A DNA stretch of 45,146 nucleotides from CAZKEW01 sp964580435 (GTDB lineage Bacteria > Acidobacteriota > Aminicenantia > Aminicenantales > UBA8522): positions 1 to 45,146 of the forward strand of contig CAZOKP010000013.1 in NCBI GenBank assembly GCA_964580435.1, in the 5' to 3' direction. Of this stretch, positions 1 to 7,352 are shown in pieces. The position numbers and the translations under genes were made by a program. A model generated the notes under the pieces. That model had not been told where the DNA came from and made no database searches. It saw nothing but the letters and a program-made list of their open reading frames with translations. Position 1 is the first letter of the stretch; every line of letters starts with the position of its first letter.

Positions 1-178
1 AAAAGAGATTATTCTGATCCTCAGCAAAAGAGGGAAGATACTTTTTGCCAATAAAACCATCTTAGATAACTTTGGTTATTCTGAAGAAGAAATAGCTGGC
101 AAATCAATCATAAGTTTCTTAACGAAAGATAGCATCATGAGGGCATTATATGCTCTTGCGCAAGAATTTCTTGGTTAG
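1..178 (+). pseudogene. 5' part of PAS sensor gene, cut by an in-frame TAG
   Basis: Reading from base 2, this stretch encodes a PAS-domain segment that aligns codon for codon with residues about 33-91 of the histidine kinase gene starting near 2286. The frame ends at a TAG at 176-178, where the paralogue has CGG (Arg), and continues open in the same frame to 1699. The window begins inside the gene, so the true start is not visible. Either this is a nonsense mutation that silences the N-terminal PAS domain, or it is a sequence error. The bases around the stop otherwise match the paralogue well, with no frame shift. Confidence 0.7.
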
Positions 179-720
179 CCTCAACCAGAGATGAAAGTTC
201 GAGCTAAGACGAAATCTGGTGAAATAAGAGATTTAAAAGTTGCCAAGGGCTCATCCCCTATTTATGAAGAAAGCAAATTGATTGGGGTAATGGTTAGCGC
301 CAGCGACATCACTGATTCCAAGAAAGCTGAGAAAGAGCTGAGGGAAAGCGAGCAACGCTTCAAGGAATTGTGGGATAATGCCCCTGTTGCCTATCACACA
401 TTGGATGCCAAAGGGATTATCACTAATGTAAATCAAACCGAAGCGAAAATGCTCGGATATGCCAAGGAAGAAATGACGGGGAAATCAATATTCGAATTTA
501 TTTTGCCTGAACAGAGAGAAGAAGCAAAAAAACGATTTCAACAGAAGATATCCGGTCGGCATATCCCAAAAGCAGGTAACAGGATATATGTTAAAAAAGA
601 TGGCTCAAAGATTTATGTTGATATCGATGAGGTATTGGAACTAGGTTATGAGGGCAAGATCATTGGTGTCCGGACAACAATGATTGATATTACTAAACAA
701 AAAGAGACAGAGGCGGATTT
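1..720 (+). repeat. Duplicated PAS-PAS coding segment, copy 1
   Basis: Bases 1-720 are the diverged paralogue of 2381-3090. The first 55 bases are identical to 2381-2435; after that the two copies differ mainly at third codon positions but keep the same domain order (PAS, then a second PAS with the shared residues ELWDNAPVAYHT). The two genes share their sensing half and differ in output: HD-GYP here, histidine kinase in the second copy. Confidence 0.75.
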
Positions 721-1699
721 AAAGTCATCGGTGGACCTTTATAGAGACTTAGTTGAAAAGGCGGGCGCCGCTATTCTAATTGATGACAGAGAAGGAAGTC
801 CCAAATATGTAAATGAAAGATATGCTGAGATTTTTGGATACTCTGTGGAGGAGATGAAAAAACAATCTATTCGGTCGATTGTTTATCCTGATGATGTTGA
901 GAGAGTGCTAGCCTATCATACAGGACGCATTCAGGGTAGCGAGGCTCACTCCAAATATGAATTTAAAGGAGTCAGGAAGGATGGAACTGTCATATATCTT
1001 GAAGTGGAATCAGCTGCATTAAAAGAAGGGGAAAACATTGTGGGAACTCGATCATACCTATGGGATATTACCGAGCGCAAGATGACAGAAATGGAACTCA
1101 AAAATACTCTGGAGATGCTGCGTAAGGCTATGGGCGCAACTGTTCAAGCTATTAGCAGGCTTGTTGAAATGAGGGACCCTTATACTGCTGGGCATCAAAG
1201 GCGCGTTGCTGACCTTGCTCGTGCAATAGCCAAAGAAATGGGGCTTTCGAATGAACAAATCGATGGTATTCGTGTTACTTCATTAATTCATGATATAGGC
1301 AAAATATCTGTTCCGGCCGAAATCCTCAGCAAGCCAGGTCGATTAACGGAAATGGAATTCAATATGATTAAGATTCACCCCCAATATGGTTATGAAATAT
1401 TAAGGCCACTAGAATTTCCATGGCCCGTTGCTCAAACTGTTCTTCAGCATCATGAAAGGATTGATGGATCAGGTTATCCATCAGGCCTATCAGACAAAGA
1501 AATTACCAAAGAAGCAAGAATTTTAGCAGTAGCTGATGTTGTTGAAGCCATGATCTCTCACCGACCTTACCGACCAGCTCTCGGCCTAAATCAAGCCCTT
1601 GAGGAGATATCTAAAAATAGTGGGGTTCTTTATGATCGTAAGGTGGTAGAAGTTTGCACAAACCTTTTTGTCCAGAAAGGCTTTAACTTCAGAAAATAG
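191..1699 (+). CDS. PAS-PAS-HD-GYP domain protein (probable c-di-GMP phosphodiesterase), 5' truncated
   Basis: The 502-residue open part begins with the end of a PAS/PAC unit (about 1-45), followed by two complete PAS domains (about 46-170 and 171-300) and a C-terminal HD-GYP domain (about 310-502). The HD pair is at H367-D368 in the HDIGK motif, a second histidine pair is at 420-421, and the GYP motif is at 428-430. HD-GYP proteins hydrolyse cyclic di-GMP in the cytoplasm, and the PAS units presumably sense a small ligand or redox state. No transmembrane segment is visible in the part present. The ATG at 191 has no good ribosome binding site and lies just after an in-frame TAG, so it is a convenience start; the original gene began left of the window. 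Base composition is more AT-rich than the genes further right. Identification of the catalytic domain is firm, while expression is doubtful. Confidence 0.8.
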   Translation: MKVRAKTKSGEIRDLKVAKGSSPIYEESKLIGVMVSASDITDSKKAEKELRESEQRFKELWDNAPVAYHTLDAKGIITNVNQTEAKMLGYAKEEMTGKSIFEFILPEQREEAKKRFQQKISGRHIPKAGNRIYVKKDGSKIYVDIDEVLELGYEGKIIGVRTTMIDITKQKETEADLKSSVDLYRDLVEKAGAAILIDDREGSPKYVNERYAEIFGYSVEEMKKQSIRSIVYPDDVERVLAYHTGRIQGSEAHSKYEFKGVRKDGTVIYLEVESAALKEGENIVGTRSYLWDITERKMTEMELKNTLEMLRKAMGATVQAISRLVEMRDPYTAGHQRRVADLARAIAKEMGLSNEQIDGIRVTSLIHDIGKISVPAEILSKPGRLTEMEFNMIKIHPQYGYEILRPLEFPWPVAQTVLQHHERIDGSGYPSGLSDKEITKEARILAVADVVEAMISHRPYRPALGLNQALEEISKNSGVLYDRKVVEVCTNLFVQKGFNFRK

Positions 1700-1925
1700 A
1701 AAAATATGTCAGTTTGGCCTAATTAATCATTGATGACCTTTCAAACCATTTTTTCCACTGTTTCTGTGAATAAGTTTGTTGAAAAAGAGGAAAATTTCTT
1801 TAAAGAGTAAGAAAAAGACCAAAAGCAAGCCTGTATCTCAGGCCATTCTTCAGGTCCAGCCGCCTTTTTTTGATGTGGTCTCCAATAGTTATCAGTGAGC
1901 TTGGGTAGCCAGGAGGGTCGAGTTT

Positions 1926-2141
1926 GTGTCCTCTTTTGAGGTCAAGAGATTCTGCTATGTCGGCGACGCAGCGGCGAATCTTCTGGAAGCCGCCGTGACA
2001 CGCTTGGGCCTCCGCGCCCGCGCCTATGACCGGATTCTAAAAGTCGGCCGGACGATTGCCGACCTGGCCGGCGAGGACTCGATCACCGCCGGCCATATCT
2101 CCAAGGCCATCCAGTACCGGATGATGGACAGGTCTCTGTAA
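1926..2141 (+). pseudogene. Relic of a ComM/YifB-type AAA ATPase C-terminus
   Basis: The 71-codon frame matches only the last part of Mg-chelatase-like ComM proteins: a helix ending RLGLRARAYDRILKVGRTIAD, then the family tail with AGHISKAIQYR. Intact family members are about 500 residues with an N-terminal Lon-like domain and a Walker A motif, neither of which is found upstream here. The first residues (MSSFEVKRF) do not resemble the family, and the ATG is incidental. The fragment is more GC-rich than the flanking sequence. ComM helps branch migration in natural transformation, but this piece cannot do so. I read it as a decayed gene end left between the two sensor genes. Confidence 0.7.
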
Positions 2142-2176
2142 TTCCCTCCTCTATCTAGGTGAGAAAAACTCCCCAA

Positions 2177-2210
2177 AAATCACCCCTGTAATCATTCTTA
2201 GCGGTGATTT
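2177..2210. other. Inverted repeat with 8-bp perfect arms
   Basis: AAATCACC at 2177-2184 pairs exactly with GGTGATTT at 2203-2210 around an 18-base loop. It lies between the ComM relic and the histidine kinase gene. It could be a weak terminator or an operator, but there is no T-run after the stem and the loop is long. Confidence 0.3.
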
Positions 2211-2285
2211 ATTTATCCCAACTTTAATGATTTAATAAATGCTTAGATTTCAGTTTATCGTTGAGAAAATCAAATTCGTCTAAGG

Positions 2286-4982
2286 ATGAATGAAATGGCT
2301 GCAACTGAAGCCAAGCCCGTGTTAGCAGGGGAGTCGCTTCGAGATAAAGAGAATATCTATAAGTTTCTTTTGGATAATTCAAAAGAGATTATTCTGATCC
2401 TCAGCAAAAGAGGGAAGATACTTTTTGCCAATAAAGCCGTCTTAAACAACTTCGGTTATTCTGAAGCAGAAATTATTGGGAAACGCATCACCCATTTCTT
2501 AACAAAAGACAGTATCAGGAGATCGTTATACGCTTTGGCCCAAGAATTTCTTGGCCGGGCTCAACCAGAAATGGAGGTTAAGGCTAAAACAAAATCTGGC
2601 GAAATAAGATACTTAAACGTGGCCATGGGCTCAGCGCCTGTTTATGATAAGGGGAAACTGATTGGAATGATGGTTTGCGGCAGCGATATGACTCCCCTCA
2701 GGAAGACAGAGGAGGAACTGGGAGAGAAAGAGAAGCGCTTCAGAGAATTATGGGATAATGCCCCTGTGGCCTATCATACGGTGGACATCAACGGGATCAT
2801 CACGGATGTGAATCAGACCGAATTGAGAATGCTCGGATATGCCAAAGAAGAAATGTTGGGCCAATCAATCTTTGCCTTTATCTTGCCAGAGCAGCAGGCA
2901 GAAGCGCAGAGGAGGTTCCGGCAAAAAATCTCCGGCCAGAAAATCTCCAGGGCAGAGCGCAGGATTTATCTTAAAAAAGATGGCTCAAAGATTTATGTCG
3001 GCATCGATGATGGCTTGGAACGAGATAGTCGCGGCAAAGTTATCGGTGTCCGAACAACGATGGTTGACATAACCGAGCGCAAGCTGGCAGAAGAGGCGCT
3101 CAAGGAGAGCGAGGAACGGTTTCGTTCTGTCGTGGAACACTCTTACGAAGGAATTTTTATTATCGATGATGCTTATAGATTTGTCTATTGCAATGACGAG
3201 CTGTCTCGACTTTTAGGCTATCCTCGTGAGGAAATCATCGGTCAGGATTTTCGAAAATTTCTCGATGATGAGAGCAAACAGCTCGTTGTCGACCGCTATG
3301 TCCGCAGGCAAAGAGGAGAGGAGATTGCTCCCCGTTATGAATTTATTGTCGTCCGGAAAGACGGCCGGAAACGGCATGTCGAAATTAGCTCTGCAGTGAT
3401 CAAGGATTCGAGCGGAAAAATAAAGACCGTAGCAGAACTCTTGGATATCACTGAGCGAAAGCGCGCGGAGGAGGCCCTGCGAGAAAGCGAGGAAAAATAC
3501 AGAACGCTAACAGAAAATGTGAACTTGGGAGTTTACCGGAATACCGTTGGACCTAAAGGCAGATTCCTTGAGGCAAATCCTGCTGTCATAAAGATGTTTG
3601 GGTTTAATAGCAAAGAGGAATTCCTGGCCATAAATGTTTCGAACTTGTATCAAAACTCAGAAGACAGAAAAAATTTTAATGAGAAAATGTTGAGAAACGG
3701 GCTGGCCAAAGATGAGGAATTGCTGTTGAAGAAAAAAGATGGGACACCCTTTATTGCTTCCATATCAGCGGTAGCAGTAAAAGATAAACGGGGCAACATC
3801 GAATATTATGATGGTATTATCGAGGATATCACCGAGCGCAAGAAGATGGAGAAACTAAAGAATTCCATTTACAGGATATCAGAAGCGGCGCATTCCGCCC
3901 AGGATCTGGACGAGCTGTTTCGCTCCATCCATAATATCATCGGCGAGCTGATGCCGGCCAAGAATTTTTACCTCGCCCTTTATGATTATGATCGAGAAAT
4001 GCTGAGTTTTCCATATTTCGCGGATGAATACGATGAGACGCCGGCGCCCAAGAAGCTCGGCAAAGGGCTGACAGAGTATGTCTTACGCTCCGGGGAACCG
4101 CTGCTGGCATCGCCCGGAGTTTTTGATGACCTTGTTAAAAAAGGTGAAGTCGAACCCATCGGCGCGCCATCGATTGACTGGCTTGGGGTTCCCCTGAAGA
4201 CGGAGAACAAGACCTTCGGGATCATGGTGGTGCAAAGCTATACGGAAGGAGTCAGGTTTAAAGAGGAAGACAAGGAAATCCTCAAGCTTGTCTCCGCCCA
4301 GACGGCGATGGCGATCAAGCGGAAGCATGCAGAGAAACAGATCAAGGATTCACTCCGCGAAAAAGAAGCCCTCCTGCAGGAAATCCATCACCGTGTCAAG
4401 AACAATCTGCAGATCATCTCCAGCCTGCTCAACCTTCAATCGAGGCAGATCAAAGACAAGGATTTCATCAAGATGGTCAAAGATAGCCAGAGCCGGATCC
4501 GCTCTATGGCCCTTGTCCACGAAAAACTCTATGGGTCCCGAGACTTCTCCAATATCAATTTCTCTGATTATGTCCGAAGCCTGGCCATCCAGCTCTTCCA
4601 ATTCCATCAGGTTGACCCGAATCTGATCCAGCTCAAGATGAATTTAGGGGACGTGTTCTTGAATATTCAGACGGCTATTCCCTGCGGGCTCATTTTGAAT
4701 GAACTGATCACGAACTCGCTGAAGCATGCCTTTCCCAACGGTCGGGGTGGTGAGATCCTGATCGAATTGCATCCTTTTGGGGAGCAAACATTCCAGATCA
4801 TTGTCCAAGACAACGGCGTAGGAATTCCCGGAGACCTGGATCTCAAGCAGACGACAAGCATGGGCCTACAGATCGTGACGATCCTGGTCAATCAGCTGGA
4901 GGGATCCCTGGAAATGCAAAGAGAGGGCGGCACGGCTGCCAAGGTCCTGTTCAAGGAACTGAGATACAAGCCCAGGCTTTGA
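2286..4982 (+). CDS. Multi-PAS/GAF sensor histidine kinase, HisKA_2 type
   Basis: This 898-residue protein has four PAS domains (about 20-140, 150-268, 278-395, 400-520), a GAF domain (about 530-680), a HisKA_2 dimerisation domain and a C-terminal HATPase domain. The phosphoacceptor region EIHHRVKNNLQ has its histidines at 701-702. The ATP-binding N box (NELITNSLKHAF) and the DNGVGIP G1 box are present. HisKA_2 kinases autophosphorylate and pass phosphate to a response regulator, and none is encoded next to it, so it is an orphan. No membrane segment is seen and it should be cytoplasmic. The ATG at 2286 overlaps the AAGGA motif at 2282-2286; the in-frame ATG at 2295, 8 bases after that motif, is the better start. 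The first 240 residues are paralogous to the upstream HD-GYP gene. Confidence 0.88.
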   Translation: MNEMAATEAKPVLAGESLRDKENIYKFLLDNSKEIILILSKRGKILFANKAVLNNFGYSEAEIIGKRITHFLTKDSIRRSLYALAQEFLGRAQPEMEVKAKTKSGEIRYLNVAMGSAPVYDKGKLIGMMVCGSDMTPLRKTEEELGEKEKRFRELWDNAPVAYHTVDINGIITDVNQTELRMLGYAKEEMLGQSIFAFILPEQQAEAQRRFRQKISGQKISRAERRIYLKKDGSKIYVGIDDGLERDSRGKVIGVRTTMVDITERKLAEEALKESEERFRSVVEHSYEGIFIIDDAYRFVYCNDELSRLLGYPREEIIGQDFRKFLDDESKQLVVDRYVRRQRGEEIAPRYEFIVVRKDGRKRHVEISSAVIKDSSGKIKTVAELLDITERKRAEEALRESEEKYRTLTENVNLGVYRNTVGPKGRFLEANPAVIKMFGFNSKEEFLAINVSNLYQNSEDRKNFNEKMLRNGLAKDEELLLKKKDGTPFIASISAVAVKDKRGNIEYYDGIIEDITERKKMEKLKNSIYRISEAAHSAQDLDELFRSIHNIIGELMPAKNFYLALYDYDREMLSFPYFADEYDETPAPKKLGKGLTEYVLRSGEPLLASPGVFDDLVKKGEVEPIGAPSIDWLGVPLKTENKTFGIMVVQSYTEGVRFKEEDKEILKLVSAQTAMAIKRKHAEKQIKDSLREKEALLQEIHHRVKNNLQIISSLLNLQSRQIKDKDFIKMVKDSQSRIRSMALVHEKLYGSRDFSNINFSDYVRSLAIQLFQFHQVDPNLIQLKMNLGDVFLNIQTAIPCGLILNELITNSLKHAFPNGRGGEILIELHPFGEQTFQIIVQDNGVGIPGDLDLKQTTSMGLQIVTILVNQLEGSLEMQREGGTAAKVLFKELRYKPRL
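2381..3090 (+). repeat. Duplicated PAS-PAS coding segment, copy 2
   Basis: This is the counterpart of bases 1-720. Identity is exact for the first 55 bases and clearly lower afterwards. It lies inside the histidine kinase gene. Confidence 0.75.
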
Positions 4983-5354
4983 ATTGAGTGAAAGATAAAC
5001 CTCTCTGAGGCAGGCTATCCCATCCCTTTCTATATTTCCGCTAAGGCTACCTGCTGCTAATCGCTGGGGAGATAAATACATGAAGAATCACCAAGGAAGC
5101 ATTTCCAATTTCGTCATAGTCCTATGCTGATAGAAGGGGGAGGGTGGCGTGGTTCGGGGGCCCCCCGCCGCCCCGAGCGTTTGATGCCCCGGTCTTTGGC
5201 TCTGGAAACAACATGATTGACCGCGAGGGCGCCGGGGGGGAACCGCGACAGGACCCTCCTCCATCACGGAAGCGGAGATGCGCACATCACCGATTGCTAT
5301 TGGCCATTTCTTGGCGAATCTGGTAGAATTCCCGTCTTAAATTTGGGGTGACGA
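4983..5354. other. Intergenic stretch without a recognised gene
   Basis: The 372 bases between the histidine kinase and the reductase relic hold no gene I recognise. A GC-rich self-complementary run sits at 5155-5167. A short + strand frame ending in TGA at 5349-5351 and open back to about 5217 contains GDAHITDCYWPFLGESGR and could be the end of a decayed gene, but I cannot name a family. Confidence 0.5.
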
Positions 5355-5744
5355 ATGGAAAGAAGAAAATTCTTCGGGGCCTTATCGGCCGGAGCATTGG
5401 GTTTCTCCGCGGTGCTGCGCTCGAGGGCGGCCGGCAGAAATTTTCTCGGCGAGATGAAAGAGGAAAAGCTTCCCCGTCGTCCCCTCGGCCGCACCGGCGA
5501 GAATCTCTCGATCATCGGCTTGGGAGGGCTCGTTTTGGCAGACGAAACGCAGGAAGCGGGTTTGTCTCTACGATTCACCGTGTCTCAGCCGGTTACGTCA
5601 GCCGTCCCTCCGGGAGACGTCAGGCTTTTTAAGCGGGCGCTGGAATTGGCTCACGGTTTTACACCTCTGCAGCCTGATGATGAAACGAGGCTCCGCCAGC
5701 TGGCCGGGAATTTGAATCCTTTATTCACTCTGCATTCAGCGTGA
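5355..5744 (+). pseudogene. Aldo/keto reductase with large in-frame internal deletion
   Basis: The 129-codon frame starts with a twin-arginine type leader (MERRKFFGALSAGALGFSA), continues with the first strand of the aldo/keto reductase barrel (LPRRPLGRTGENLSIIGLGG), then jumps after about residue 67 to a typical C-terminal end of this family (LRFTVSQPVTSAVPPGD and RLFKRALELA). Intact exported members are roughly 330-400 residues. The catalytic Asp, Tyr, Lys and His segments in the missing middle are absent, so no reductase activity is possible. The frame is kept across the junction, which lies near 5550-5565. The ORF is open and could be translated, but it is best called a deletion relic. 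Confidence 0.75.
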
Positions 5745-5845
5745 GTAATAAGCTGGCTTATACGCGCTAAACGATATTGCCTGGTCATCGCGAAAAAGAG
5801 ATGCTGACTGGGGCCGCCAAAGTGGAGAAGCTGGAGGAGAAAAAA

Positions 5846-7342
5846 ATGAGAAAATGTCTTTCTATGGTTATTATCCTTTTTTTCATCGGAGCAGGCCCTT
5901 CGATCTCTGAAGGCGAAGAGAATCCCCTCCTAATAAAAGTCAAACCGGCCCAGCTCAACCCCATGAAAAAAGAGGCCCTGGCCTGGGTGGATGCGAATAT
6001 GGCTGAGCTCGTAAACCTCAACGATGAGATCTGGCGCGCCGCAGAGCCGGCCCTGGAGGAATATAAATCTTCCGAGGCCCTTGCCTCTTACCTGGAAAAA
6101 AATGGGTTCGCGGTGGAGAAAGGAGTGGCCGGCCTGCCGACCGCTTTTGTGGGAACCTATGGATCCGGCCAGCCCATTATCGGTTTTCTCGCCGAATACG
6201 ATGCCCTTCCAGGCCTTTCTCAAGAAGCGGTGAGCGCCAAGAAGCCCGTTAAAGAAGGAGAGCCGGGCCACGGCTGCGGCCATAATATTTTTGGCGTGGC
6301 CAGCGCAGCCTCAGCTATTGCGGCGAAGGATGTCATGGTTCGACACAAACTCCCAGGTACGATCAAAGTCTTCGGCTGCCCGGCGGAGGAAACCGTCGAG
6401 GGAAAAGTCTTCATGGCCCGCGCCGGAGTTTTCGACGGTCTCTCCTGCTGTATCCAGTGGCATCCGAGTTCGGAGAACGAAGTTTCCCTGGAATCGTCGA
6501 ACGCCCTGAACCAGTTTGAGGTTGAATTTTTTGGCAGGACCGCCCATTCGGCTGGAGACCCCTGGAGCGGTCGGAGCGCGCTGGACGGCATCGAGCTTAC
6601 CGACGTCGGTCTGAACTTCTTGCGCGAACATCTCAAGCCGACCGCCAGGATCCATTACGTCATTCTGGATGGGGGAGGGGCGCCCAATGTTGTGCCCGAT
6701 TACGCCAGGGCTTGGTATTACGTGCGCGACATCGACAGGGAAAGCGTTGAAAAGGATTATGAATGGGTGCTCAAGGTCATAGAGGGTGGGGCTCTGATGA
6801 GCGGAACGACATACAAGGTCCGTTTCAAGAGCGGCGTCCACGAAATGCTGCCGAATCGCACGGGCTCAGAAGTCGTCTATTCCAACCTGCTCCTTGTCGG
6901 AGCTCCTGGTTTTACGGTAGAAGAGCAATCTTTTGCCAAGGAGATCCAAAAAAGCCTTGGAGTAGAAGAAAAAGGCCTGAGCACGAAAATCGAGCCGTTT
7001 TCTCTTCCCGAGAAAAGCTGGGGGAGTGGCTCCACCGATGTGGCTGAAGTGAGCTGGCTCACTCCCACCACCGGACTCGGTGTTGCTTTCAAACCCATCG
7101 GGACACCCGGGCACCACTGGTCTTCCGTCGCTTGCTCCGGGATGTCCATCGCCTACAAGTGCCTGGGGACAGCGGCCAAGGTCATGGCGGCTTCCTGCGT
7201 TGATTTTTTAACCCAGCCGCAGACCATCCAGAAGATGAGGGATGAATGGATGGCCAAGAAGAAAGGGAAGGAATACAAATCTCCGTTGCCAGCCGACCTT
7301 TCCGCTCCGGTAAAATCGAAAAAGAAGACTCAGATACCATAG
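5846..7342 (+). CDS. Exported M20-family amidohydrolase (AbgB-like)
   Basis: The 498-residue protein starts at the ATG at 5846, which follows a GGAGGAG ribosome binding site at 5833-5839; the frame is open further upstream but that part looks non-coding. Residues 1-23 form a signal peptide, so the enzyme is probably periplasmic. M20 metal-site segments are present in order: LAEYDALPGL, the GHGCGHN histidine motif, the CPAEET acidic pair, a QWHP histidine and a late GTPGHHWS motif. The closest recognisable relatives are p-aminobenzoyl-glutamate hydrolase subunit B-like amidohydrolases, which cleave N-acyl amino acid or dipeptide-like amides. The next gene, a permease, starts 10 bases after the stop, suggesting that the released amino acid is taken up. 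The substrate itself cannot be read from the sequence. Confidence 0.85.
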   Translation: MRKCLSMVIILFFIGAGPSISEGEENPLLIKVKPAQLNPMKKEALAWVDANMAELVNLNDEIWRAAEPALEEYKSSEALASYLEKNGFAVEKGVAGLPTAFVGTYGSGQPIIGFLAEYDALPGLSQEAVSAKKPVKEGEPGHGCGHNIFGVASAASAIAAKDVMVRHKLPGTIKVFGCPAEETVEGKVFMARAGVFDGLSCCIQWHPSSENEVSLESSNALNQFEVEFFGRTAHSAGDPWSGRSALDGIELTDVGLNFLREHLKPTARIHYVILDGGGAPNVVPDYARAWYYVRDIDRESVEKDYEWVLKVIEGGALMSGTTYKVRFKSGVHEMLPNRTGSEVVYSNLLLVGAPGFTVEEQSFAKEIQKSLGVEEKGLSTKIEPFSLPEKSWGSGSTDVAEVSWLTPTTGLGVAFKPIGTPGHHWSSVACSGMSIAYKCLGTAAKVMAASCVDFLTQPQTIQKMRDEWMAKKKGKEYKSPLPADLSAPVKSKKKTQIP

Positions 7343-7352
7343 GAACATCGGG

